Below, one piece after another: positions 41,849-50,054 of a stretch of 64,000 bases of DNA. Positions within the stretch are counted from its first letter, which is position 1. Each line of letters opens with the position of its first letter. A program made the position numbers and the translations under genes. The stretch comes from Candidatus Binatia bacterium (lineage in GTDB: Bacteria; Vulcanimicrobiota; Vulcanimicrobiia; Vulcanimicrobiales; Vulcanimicrobiaceae): positions 1,659,679 to 1,723,678 of the forward strand of contig DATKHY010000007.1 of the NCBI GenBank assembly GCA_035544215.1. The letters run 5' to 3'. The notes beneath the pieces are model-generated. The model was given only the letters and a program-made list of their open reading frames with translations, searched no databases and was not told the DNA's origin.

Positions 41849-42739
41849 CTAGTGCTCGGCGAGGCTGGCGGACGCCGGATAGCGGTTGGCGGAGAGGAAC
41901 TCCCCGGGCGACATCCGCGCGAACTCGGCGAAGTCACGATACATGTGCGGCTGGTCGTAGTAGCCGAGCTCCGCAGCCACCGTCGCGATGTCTTCGCCGC
42001 TGCCGAGCAGCGCGAGCGCGTGCTGAAAGCGGACGATTCGCGCGAAACGTTTGGGCGAGAGGCCGGTGTACTCGCAAAAGCGCTGCGCAAACTGTGCCCG
42101 CGTCACGCCCAGGACGGCGCCGAGCTTGTCCAATGACAACGCGCCGCGTTTTTCGCGAATCGATCGCGTAGCCCACTGCACCAACGCATCGCCGCGCGCC
42201 GTCCCAATGCGACGAGAGGTCCATCGTGCAGCGGCACGAACGGTGGCGGCGGCGTTCCGACCAGTGTTCCAAGCGGAGCTTTGCGCGGCGGCGGTGCAGC
42301 GTTCGCCCAGTTCTTGCGAAACAGTGCCGAGAGCGTCGCGCACGTCGATCGTCACGTCGAGCAAATCGGACATCGTTGACTGCAAGAACAGGGCCGCACC
42401 AAGCGGAAAAAACGTAACACCGATGACGCGACAGCGACCGGGTGGAGCAACGACCACCGAGGGCCGGGTGCGGAGTCCGTTGATGCAGATGGCGGGGAAA
42501 GGTTCCAAGGACTCGCTGTCGCCGTCGCGGTGCGGCTCATCGAGCATGACGATGAGCTCCGCGGCGCCATCGGGAAAGACGCGCTCGCGCGGATACGTCA
42601 TCGTACCTTCAAAGTACCAGATGCGTTCGATCAATCCGGTGAGCGGCGAAGCGTACGGCGGCGACCATCGCGCCACGGTCCATCTACCAAGGGCCGACTC
42701 TTGGCTTTCGACGATCAGCCCGCGATATTCACTCTCCAT
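41849..42739 (-). CDS. AraC-family transcriptional regulator
   Basis: A 296-residue regulator. The N-terminal effector half (about 15-140) has the DUF6597-type opening: SPPYASPLTGLIERIWYFEG and PDGAAELIVMLDEP. The C-terminal HTH_18 domain (about 195-285) contains the two helix-turn-helices LDKLGAVLGVTRAQFAQRFC and ELGYYDQPHMYRDFAEFARM with the final SPGEFL. It probably controls the VOC and exported-protein genes downstream or the divergent ones. The effector is unknown. Confidence 0.92.
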   Translation of the reverse strand: MESEYRGLIVESQESALGRWTVARWSPPYASPLTGLIERIWYFEGTMTYPRERVFPDGAAELIVMLDEPHRDGDSESLEPFPAICINGLRTRPSVVVAPPGRCRVIGVTFFPLGAALFLQSTMSDLLDVTIDVRDALGTVSQELGERCTAAAQSSAWNTGRNAAATVRAAARWTSRRIGTARGDALVQWATRSIREKRGALSLDKLGAVLGVTRAQFAQRFCEYTGLSPKRFARIVRFQHALALLGSGEDIATVAAELGYYDQPHMYRDFAEFARMSPGEFLSANRYPASASLAEH

Positions 42740-42756
42740 TCGAAGCTCGCGCGGCG

Positions 42757-43236
42757 CTAGGCGCGATCGATGCGCCCCGAGTAGCAGCCCGGCTTGGCAT
42801 TGTGTACGTGGATGTACGCGACCTTCGGATCGGAAAAGAAACGCTCGATGAGGGCTTCGATCGCGCGCCCCTCGACGAGGTCTGCGTCGAGCATCATATG
42901 GTCCACGTCGTATGCCCGTAGGCTCACGGGGCGAATCCGCATGACGTCGGGAATCTCATTAACGCGATCGTAACGTTGAGTGGCGCCCTCGCGGACGAAG
43001 ATTGCGTGGCTCGACCGGTAGGGCGATGCGGCGTCCAGATGCGTGTAGTTCAGCAGTAGCGCGCGTTCTCCGACCTCGAGGTCGCGCATTTCGACTCGAT
43101 CCGGGAAGCCGGGCGTATCTTCGACGACGTAGCGCAGCACTCCGTGGCTTGCCAACTCCGCGTCGCTTAGTCCGTAAAGGTGCTTGAAGGATTCCGGTGC
43201 GAGACCGGTGATGCGAAAGGATATCATCACGGACAT
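42757..43236 (-). CDS. DUF1203-family protein
   Basis: A 159-residue cytoplasmic protein of the DUF1203 family, recognised by FRITGLAPESFKHLYGLSDA, then YVVEDTPGFPDRVEMRDLEV, ERALLLNYTHLDAASPYRSS and a C-terminal VAYIHVHNAKPGCYSGRIDR. The conserved His-Asn-Ala and Cys suggest an enzyme, but no reaction is known. It lies 17 bp before the AraC gene on the minus strand, so they may be co-transcribed. Confidence 0.88.
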   Translation of the reverse strand: MSVMISFRITGLAPESFKHLYGLSDAELASHGVLRYVVEDTPGFPDRVEMRDLEVGERALLLNYTHLDAASPYRSSHAIFVREGATQRYDRVNEIPDVMRIRPVSLRAYDVDHMMLDADLVEGRAIEALIERFFSDPKVAYIHVHNAKPGCYSGRIDRA

Positions 43237-43284
43237 TTTCGCACGGCGATCGGGATGAAACCATCGGGATCTTGCTCGATTTTC

Positions 43285-44607
43285 TTAGTCGATGGCGTAG
43301 AGCGTTCCCTCAGCGCTGCCCACGTACAACACGCCGTCGGCGATTGCCGGGGCTCCGACTATCGAACCCAATGTAAAGATTTTCGCGATCCCTATCGTAA
43401 CGCCGTCGATGGTGTCGCTTGGATAAAACGTGTTCAGGTCGAGGTTGCCGTTCGAATCGAGGTGTGCCGCGCGGTTCTTTCGAGCGCCATCGGTTTGGAA
43501 AACGGCCCGGACTTCGCCGTTGCGAGCGTCCACTGCATAGAGCAAGCCGTCGAACGTTCCGTAGTATGCGACCCCGCCGGCGATCGACGGAGATGAATAC
43601 GCAAAGGTCGCGTAGGGGTCTTGAAATAGGGTCTTGCCGCCGAACGCGTCGAGCGCGAAGAATTTGTGTTCGTCGGATGTGGTAAAGTAGACTGCGTCGT
43701 CGTATATCGCGGGCGTAGCTACCACCCAGCTCCCGAACTCGTCGTGCTTCCAGCGCAGCGCTCCATCGCGGGCGTCCAGGGCGTACAGATGGCTATCGCG
43801 GCAGCCGAAATAGACGATGCCATCGGCTACCGACGCCGAGCCCTGAATTCCGACCTGATTATGGATCTTTTGATCGTCGCCCGTCTGGAACTTCCAGCGC
43901 AGGGCGCCCGTCGCGGCGTCGAGCGCATAGAAGTTTCGGTCCCAACTGCCGACATAGAGCGTTCCACCTGCGATTGCCGGGGTCGCGTGCACGACGTTGC
44001 CGGTGGCGAACCGCCACCGAACGGCGCCGGTCCTCGCATCCAGCGCGTAGACATTGTGATCGCCGCTCCCAATGTACACCGTTTGGCCGACGATCGTCGG
44101 CGAGGAGACGAACATGTCGAAGGGGTCCGCCATCATTTGACCCGCAGGCTTGATTCCGTGTATGCCAGGCGCTTGAAAACGCCGCTCGCCGCCGGTCTCG
44201 AAACGCCAGCTCAATGTGCCGGTCTGTGCACCGACGGCGTAGACGTATCCGTCGGTGCTTGCAAAGTAGACCGTGTTATCGGCGATCGCCGGGGACGACG
44301 TTACCTCGCCCCGCGTTGCATACTGCCAGATTCGTCTGCCATCGGACTGGCGGACGGCATAAAGGCTGCCGTCGTTGCTCCCCACGTACACTGCTCCACC
44401 CGAAACGGCGGGCGAGGAGATGATGCTTCCGCCGGTTCGAAAGCGCCACCGCACGGAACTTAGCGTCGGTGCCCGAGATGCATAGACGCCGGAGTGCTCG
44501 GCATTTACCCGAAACATCGTGCTGTCGGCCGCGTCCGCATGAGGGATGCCCGCGCACCACACCGATAGGCTCGCCCAGCCGGTCAGCCACTGTCGCACGG
44601 AAAACAT
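43285..44607 (-). CDS. PQQ-binding-like beta-propeller protein
   Basis: The ATG at 44607 gives a clean signal peptide ending in PHADA at about residue 28. The mature chain of about 410 residues is a PQQ-type propeller. The WRFxTG and VYxGSxDGxxYAxDAxTG units recur eight times or so, with an insert (GERRFQAPGIHGIKPAG) in one blade and another near the end. Compared with the lipoprotein at 33630-34841 the repeats are diverged and the protein is soluble. Whether PQQ is bound is not known; no nearby PQQ-biosynthesis gene is visible. Confidence 0.88.
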   Translation of the reverse strand: MFSVRQWLTGWASLSVWCAGIPHADAADSTMFRVNAEHSGVYASRAPTLSSVRWRFRTGGSIISSPAVSGGAVYVGSNDGSLYAVRQSDGRRIWQYATRGEVTSSPAIADNTVYFASTDGYVYAVGAQTGTLSWRFETGGERRFQAPGIHGIKPAGQMMADPFDMFVSSPTIVGQTVYIGSGDHNVYALDARTGAVRWRFATGNVVHATPAIAGGTLYVGSWDRNFYALDAATGALRWKFQTGDDQKIHNQVGIQGSASVADGIVYFGCRDSHLYALDARDGALRWKHDEFGSWVVATPAIYDDAVYFTTSDEHKFFALDAFGGKTLFQDPYATFAYSSPSIAGGVAYYGTFDGLLYAVDARNGEVRAVFQTDGARKNRAAHLDSNGNLDLNTFYPSDTIDGVTIGIAKIFTLGSIVGAPAIADGVLYVGSAEGTLYAID

Positions 44608-44753
44608 GATTGACGCCGATTGTAGCAGCTTATGTAAGCGCCATTTTCCAAAAAGGATCAATGACGGTCTTGCTTTGAAAGTCTTTTGAGAGGCCGACAG
44701 GCGATTTGCGGCGCTGCCCCCGAAAGTGATCTTGCAAGCGAAAGGAGCTATTG

Positions 44754-45074
44754 ATGGCTAAGTTCTTGGTCCACGCCAGCTATACGCCCGAAGGAGCGAA
44801 GGGACTTGTGAAGAGCAGCGCCTCGCGGCGGCGCGAGGCCGTCGAGGAGCTCTGCAAGTCGCTAGGCGGAAAGCTCGAAACCTTCTACTTTACGTTCGGC
44901 GAGGACGACGCGGTGCTCATCATCGACCTGCCGGACGCCGAGGCCGCGCTCGCAGTCGGGTTTGCCGTTCGGGCCTCGGGGATGGTGCACAGCAAGACGA
45001 CCGTGTTGATCCCCGTCGAAGAGGTGGATCGGGCGATACAGCGGCACGTTAAGTACACTCCGCCAGGCGCGTAG
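44754..45074 (+). CDS. GYD-domain protein
   Basis: The ATG at 44754 follows AAAGGAGC; the product of 106 residues is a single GYD domain. FLVHASYTPEGAKGLVKSSA, then YFTFGEDDAVLIIDLPDAEA, are typical, with a C-terminal extension. The small ferredoxin-like domain is common and uncharacterised. It precedes the AmpC gene by 11 bp, and may be co-transcribed with it. Confidence 0.88.
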   Translation: MAKFLVHASYTPEGAKGLVKSSASRRREAVEELCKSLGGKLETFYFTFGEDDAVLIIDLPDAEAALAVGFAVRASGMVHSKTTVLIPVEEVDRAIQRHVKYTPPGA

Positions 45075-45085
45075 ACGTCGCGAAC

Positions 45086-46255
45086 GTGCCCGCTCCCGCT
45101 CGGCTTCTGGCGCTGCTCTTGCTTCTGCTCGCGATCGCACCGGCGGTGCCGCGTGCCGCGGCAGCGGGCGATGCGCCCACGGCGATTCGCGACGTCGTGA
45201 ACCGCGTCATACCTACGCTGATGGCAAATGACGACATCCCGGGCGTTGCCGTCGGCATTACCTTCGCGGGCTCGGAGTACTTCTTCGAGTACGGCCTGGC
45301 CTCGAAGAAACCGAACCGGCCGGTGACGCGCGACACACTGTTCGAAATCGGATCGATAACCAAGACGTTCACTGCGACGCTGGCCTCCTGGGCGCAGGTC
45401 GAGCATCGCCTCGCCCTGTCGGACGAAACCGCGAAATATCTGCCGTTTCTGCACGGCAGCTCGTTTGGGCGGGTGAGTCTGATCGATTTGGGCACTCACA
45501 CTCCGGGAGGCCTGCCGCTGCAAGTTCCCGCGGGCATCACGACCGAAGCTCAGCTGCTGGACTGGCTGAAGAAGTGGCGGCCTGCGTATCCGCCCGGCAC
45601 GTATCGGACGTACTCCAACATCGGGATCGGGATGCTCGGTCTGATCACGGCCAAGAGCATGGATCGGGATTTTAGCGCTCTCGTCGAGCAGCAACTGTTT
45701 CCCGCACTCGGCATGACGAGCAGTTTCCTGACCGTTCCGACATCCAAAATGGCCGATTACGCAGAGGGATACGCCCAGGACGGCGGACCTGTCCGTATGT
45801 CACCCGGGGTGCTGTGGCCGCCGGCGTATGGCGTGAAGTCGACGGCCGCGGATCTGATACGCTTCGTCGAAGCCAACATGGGCCTGCTCGAGCTCGATGG
45901 CACGTTGCAGCGAGCCATCACCCAGTCACACATGGGGTACTTTCGAGCGGGTCCGATGATTCAGGACTTGATCTGGGAGCAGTACCCGTATCCGGTTTCA
46001 TTGGAAGCGCTGCTGGAAGGCAACTCTCCCCATATGATCTTCGACGCAACGCCGGTCACGCGAATCAAGCCTCCTGAAGAACCCCGGGGCCGTGTCTGGA
46101 TCAACAAGACCGGTTCGACCAACGGCTTCGGCGCCTACGTCGCCTTCGTCCCGGAAAAACGGCTCGGAATCGTGATCCTGGCGAATCGAAGTTACCCGAT
46201 TGCGGATCGCGTAACCGCCGCGTATCGGATCCTTACGTCACTCACGAAGGAATAG
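45086..46255 (+). CDS. ampC: Class C beta-lactamase (AmpC-type)
   Basis: A 389-residue exported enzyme with the full class C set. The signal peptide is LLALLLLLLAIAPAVPRAAA. The first motif S90-I-T-K93 is in FEIGSITKTFTATL, the second Y176-S-N178 is in YRTYSNIGIG, and the third K341-T-G is in WINKTGSTNGFGAYVAFVPE (given in part). The last segment is nearly identical in kind to AmpC of enterobacteria. It hydrolyses cephalosporins and penicillins through a serine acyl-enzyme. A start at a GTG at 45086 is used. No AmpR gene is next to it, so regulation is not by the usual LysR partner. Confidence 0.92.
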   Translation: MPAPARLLALLLLLLAIAPAVPRAAAAGDAPTAIRDVVNRVIPTLMANDDIPGVAVGITFAGSEYFFEYGLASKKPNRPVTRDTLFEIGSITKTFTATLASWAQVEHRLALSDETAKYLPFLHGSSFGRVSLIDLGTHTPGGLPLQVPAGITTEAQLLDWLKKWRPAYPPGTYRTYSNIGIGMLGLITAKSMDRDFSALVEQQLFPALGMTSSFLTVPTSKMADYAEGYAQDGGPVRMSPGVLWPPAYGVKSTAADLIRFVEANMGLLELDGTLQRAITQSHMGYFRAGPMIQDLIWEQYPYPVSLEALLEGNSPHMIFDATPVTRIKPPEEPRGRVWINKTGSTNGFGAYVAFVPEKRLGIVILANRSYPIADRVTAAYRILTSLTKE

Positions 46256-46324
46256 CGGGCGGGAGCGCCAATCCGGCGGTTCCCGCAAAGAGTGAATCCA
46301 CTGACTAGGAGGGTCTTTCGTCCG

Positions 46325-46744
46325 ATGCAACTCGAGCCATATCTCTTCTTTACCGGCGGCAAGTGTGAAGAAGCGTTAAATTTCTATAAAAGCATTTTCA
46401 ACGGCAAAATCGAGGAACTCTCGCGCTGGAAGGAGATGCCCAAGGACGCCGGCGGACCGCCGGTCACGCCCGAGACCGAGAACATGGTCATGCACGCGAA
46501 CTTCAGATCTCACGGCGTGTCGTTCATGGCCTCCGACGCCACTCCCGGGAAGACGTACGGCGAAGGGTCGATTTCACTGTCGCTCGGCACCGGCGACGTG
46601 GCCGAAGCCGAACGCGTGTTCAAGAGTCTCGCAGAAGGCGGAAGCGTCGAGATGCCGCTCACGGATATGTTTTGGGGCGCGAAGTTCGGCATGCTGACCG
46701 ACAAGTATGGAATCGATTGGATGATCAACTGCCAGACCGGGTAG
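46325..46744 (+). CDS. VOC-family PhnB-like protein
   Basis: The ATG at 46325 follows AGGAGG at a rather long 12-base spacing; a GTG at 46292 is an alternative. The 139-residue product is PhnB-like: MQLEPYLFFTGGKCEEALNF then YKSIFNGKIEELSRW, and later FGMLTDKYGIDWMINCQ, all diagnostic. Members are related to 3-demethylubiquinone methyltransferase folds but usually lack methyltransferase function. It lies 69 bp after the AmpC gene, perhaps in the same transcript. Confidence 0.9.
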   Translation: MQLEPYLFFTGGKCEEALNFYKSIFNGKIEELSRWKEMPKDAGGPPVTPETENMVMHANFRSHGVSFMASDATPGKTYGEGSISLSLGTGDVAEAERVFKSLAEGGSVEMPLTDMFWGAKFGMLTDKYGIDWMINCQTG

Positions 46745-46802
46745 TGACCTTGCGGGGGAGCGCACTCATACTTTTCTCATATCTCCCATCGAGCATGAGA
46801 AA

Positions 46803-47316
46803 ATGGAGCGCTCCCTCGGCACAATTGCATTAGCCGCGTTTTTATCAGGCTGCGGCGCCGGCGCATCGCTCGCGCCGGCAGTACCTAACCGGCAACTTGT
46901 ATGTAGACGGGCTCAACAACGGCGGGTTCAACTTCGCCTTTGCTCGCCTGCCGAAGAACGGTCACACGCTGCAACCCGTCCTGCTGCCCCAAACCATCGC
47001 GTTCCCGGGCGGCGTGCAATGGGACGGCAAGTATGTCGCCGTGGGCGATCAAGGCGGTGCGGCGATTTATCAGTTCAGCTTCACGAAGGGGCAGCCGAAG
47101 CTTCAGGGCCGCACGCCGCTGGGCGGCGCGGGCCTCGTCGGACAGTTCGGCATCGACGGGGCGACCGCCGCTGCGCCAAATCAGGCGAACAGTACGTCGA
47201 ACGTCTTGCTGTACGACTATCCGGCGGGCGGTAATCCGACGCAGACGATAACCGACGGCGTGTCGTTTCCGTTCTCGGCAGTGGTTAGCCCGGCCGGCGC
47301 CCTTAAACATTCGTAA
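46803..47316 (+). pseudogene. Decayed propeller lipoprotein, paralogue of 54056-55024
   Basis: The frame beginning at 46803 gives a lipoprotein signal (MERSLGTIALAAFLSGC) that after about 30 codons becomes nonsense. The next frame continues with a C-terminal segment matching the lipoprotein at 54056-55024. NLYVDGLNNGGFNFAFARLP aligns with NLYLDGINGDFSFAFADLP, and VQWDGKYVAVGD with VQWDGRYVAVAD. The roughly 160 residues in between are missing. The gene thus keeps both ends and has lost the middle, with a frame change at the junction near 46890. It precedes the TonB-dependent receptor by 47 bp. Confidence 0.85.
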
Positions 47317-47363
47317 GAGGCGCTTGATCCGTACTTAATCGGAGACGCCTACGCTTTTATGCG

Positions 47364-50054
47364 GTGGCACGTGCGGCTCCGATCGCGCCGGCAGCGCTCA
47401 TCCTCGCGGCCCTCTGCTCCTTGACGAGCGTCGCCGCGCCACTTTACGTCATCGAAGGGAAAGTCGTCGACGTCCGCAACGGGCTGCCGATTTTGGGCGC
47501 ATCGGTCACGGTCGAATCGAAGGGAACGGCGATCGAGCGAACGGCGACCGCCGCCGATGGGACGTTCAAGCTGACGGTCGCCAAGCCGGGCACATACTCG
47601 GTCGTCATCGCGGCGCAGAACTACGAGCCAACGGAGGTTACCGGCGTGGTCGTCTCGCCTGCCGCCGATGACGTGCGCTTCCGAACGGCGCTCGCTCCCG
47701 GTAGTCAGCTGCAGACGATCGCCCGCGTCGCCGCGGATACGAGCGCAACGGCGCGGACGAGCACCGTCACCGAAGCCGTCAATCCCGCGCTGATGCAGCA
47801 GCAAGACATTCTGCGCATCGGGGACCTGCTCGGCACGCTTCCGGGCGTGACCGCCAACGCCAGCTCGTCGTCAGTGGGCGACGACGAATCGATCAGCATT
47901 CGAGGATTCGATCCGACCGAGACCGCCACGCTGCTCGACGGGCATCCGATCGGTCCGATCGGCGCGCAAGGGGCCGGCTTCAACTACGCCGATTCGCCGT
48001 TTTGGGGCCTGCGCGAAGCCGACGTCACGTTCGGATCGGGAGCGACCGGCATCTACGGCGTCTCGACGATAGCCGGCGCGGTCAACTTCATGACGATCGA
48101 TCCGACGCAGACGCCGCAGTTTTCGGCGGCGCAAGGTGCGGGGAGCGACGGGCAGCTCTTTTCCGCGTTACTCGCGACTGGAACCCTCGGCAAGTTCGGC
48201 TACGCTTTGGCCGCCGGCGTCCAGGGAACCAACGGTCAGTTCGCTCCCCGGTTCGTCACCCAGCAAGGGCTGCTCGGAGCCGACAATAACGGCTATCCAA
48301 ACATCACACGCGGCAACATCCAGGCGAACACGTACGCCGTGAACGGCGCCTACGACCAGCGTAACAACGTGGCTAAGCTCGTCTACAATCTGGACTCTAA
48401 GACCAAGATCGAAGCCACGGCTTACGTCGCGACCTCTTGGGTCGATCATACCGGCAACGGCGACAATGACTATAATCCGTACGCGTACAACCTGTACGAA
48501 TACCAGCAGGGCCTGGCGTCGAATCCCGTCACGCGGGTACGGCTGCCCGGCGGCGGCGTCGGCAAGTGCCGCGACTCCATCGCGTTCCTGAACGACTCGC
48601 CGGCCGGATTCGGCTGTTACTCGGCGAGCGAGGCGGCGGCGCTCACCGCCGGGCCGGCCGGAGGCGGCCCGAACTCGTTCACGGCGCTGCGCAATCAGGA
48701 TTATCACCTGCGTGTAACTCGCGCGATTGGAAACACGCAGCTCATCGTCGACGGGTTCGAGGACAACTACGCCGCGGACGACTTCTCGCCGCCGAGTGCG
48801 GCGATCGGCGGCTTCTCGAGCGACATCTTCAGAACGCACGGGTTCTTGGTCGCCGACGAAGTCCCGTTGTCGAAAAACGACCTCGCGTACGGCGTGTATT
48901 TCCAGCATCAGGCCCATACCGGCGACACGTTCAGTCAGGCCACCGACATCTTCGGGAATCCGCTCGTGGGGCTAGTCCCGAATCAAGAGTTCGATCTGAC
49001 CAGCACGAGTTATTTCGTGTCGGACCAGTGGACGCCGAATGCGCGCTCGTCCGCTGTGGCGAATCTCTGGTTTCAGCACTCTTTCAACACCCGCGTAACC
49101 GAGTTCGACCCGCGGTTGGCCTATATCTACCGCCCGAGCGTGAACGAAACGCTGCGTCTGAGCGGAGGGCATTCGTATAGCGAGCCGGATCCCGCTCTTC
49201 TCTACGGGTTGCCGAGTCTCAACTCCGATGTGTCCGGGTTCAACCCGATTTGCGGTCGCGGCGACCTCAACTCGATCGGATCTGTCAGCGACCCGAGCCT
49301 GCTCCCGGAAACGGCCACCGACGTCGATCTGACCTACGCGCGCCGCCTGACGGCGGGCACCGATATCCAGGCGGATGCGTACGAGGCGACCGAGTGGAAC
49401 GCGCTGCTCGGTGGGAAACTGCCGCTGAGTGCCACCGGCTTCACGCAGATTCCGACGCGAATCGTCGAAGGGTACCTGCGCAAGGTCAACGCGTTCTGCC
49501 ACAGCAACGCTACGACCGCGGATCTGGCCGTCTCGACCACCTACAACGCCGGCCAGGAGAGGTATCGCGGCATCGTCATCTCGCTCGATTCGCACCTGAC
49601 TCGGCACCTCGAGCTGACGGCCGATTACAACACGACCTCCGAAGCGTATTTCAACCTCGCGCCAAACATCATGATGAACAACGTCACGTTCATCGACGGC
49701 CAACAGGTAGGGCAGTCTCCGCTGCATACCGCGGACGCCGGTCTCGCCGCGAGCGGCGGAATCTTCCGCGGCAACTTCGACGCGCATTATATCGGACCGG
49801 GAAACTGGCTGAACCGTGGCGGATTCTGGTACGCGAACATGAGCCTGTCGGTCACCCATCGGCCGCTTACCCTGACGCTCGGCGTGAACAACGTCTTCAA
49901 CAGCGTCGCGGCCAACTACGGCTACGTCGGGCTGGGCGCCTTTCAGCCCGAGAACCAGTACGGCACCGACCGCAATTCGTTCGATCAGGGGTCCGAGCTG
50001 TTCGGGTTGCCCTATCGCGCGTTTCGCGTTCTCGTGACGTTCAGCGGCCGCTGA
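47364..50054 (+). CDS. TonB-dependent receptor with carboxypeptidase-regulatory-like N-terminal domain
   Basis: An 896-residue outer-membrane receptor beginning at a GTG at 47364. The signal (PAALILAALCSLTSVAA) is followed by a CarboxypepD_reg-like domain (about 28-110, with VIEGKVVDVRNGLPILGASV and ADGTFKLTVAKPGTYSVVIA). The plug domain comes next (about 150-270, with ILRIGDLLGTLPGVTANASS, SISIRGFDPTETATLLDGHP and SGATGIYGVSTIAGAVNFMT). The beta-barrel ends in a C-terminal aromatic/Arg strand typical for outer-membrane insertion. It should import a siderophore or polymer fragment using TonB energy. Its last 14 bp overlap the convergent regulator gene. Confidence 0.92.
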   Translation: MARAAPIAPAALILAALCSLTSVAAPLYVIEGKVVDVRNGLPILGASVTVESKGTAIERTATAADGTFKLTVAKPGTYSVVIAAQNYEPTEVTGVVVSPAADDVRFRTALAPGSQLQTIARVAADTSATARTSTVTEAVNPALMQQQDILRIGDLLGTLPGVTANASSSSVGDDESISIRGFDPTETATLLDGHPIGPIGAQGAGFNYADSPFWGLREADVTFGSGATGIYGVSTIAGAVNFMTIDPTQTPQFSAAQGAGSDGQLFSALLATGTLGKFGYALAAGVQGTNGQFAPRFVTQQGLLGADNNGYPNITRGNIQANTYAVNGAYDQRNNVAKLVYNLDSKTKIEATAYVATSWVDHTGNGDNDYNPYAYNLYEYQQGLASNPVTRVRLPGGGVGKCRDSIAFLNDSPAGFGCYSASEAAALTAGPAGGGPNSFTALRNQDYHLRVTRAIGNTQLIVDGFEDNYAADDFSPPSAAIGGFSSDIFRTHGFLVADEVPLSKNDLAYGVYFQHQAHTGDTFSQATDIFGNPLVGLVPNQEFDLTSTSYFVSDQWTPNARSSAVANLWFQHSFNTRVTEFDPRLAYIYRPSVNETLRLSGGHSYSEPDPALLYGLPSLNSDVSGFNPICGRGDLNSIGSVSDPSLLPETATDVDLTYARRLTAGTDIQADAYEATEWNALLGGKLPLSATGFTQIPTRIVEGYLRKVNAFCHSNATTADLAVSTTYNAGQERYRGIVISLDSHLTRHLELTADYNTTSEAYFNLAPNIMMNNVTFIDGQQVGQSPLHTADAGLAASGGIFRGNFDAHYIGPGNWLNRGGFWYANMSLSVTHRPLTLTLGVNNVFNSVAANYGYVGLGAFQPENQYGTDRNSFDQGSELFGLPYRAFRVLVTFSGR

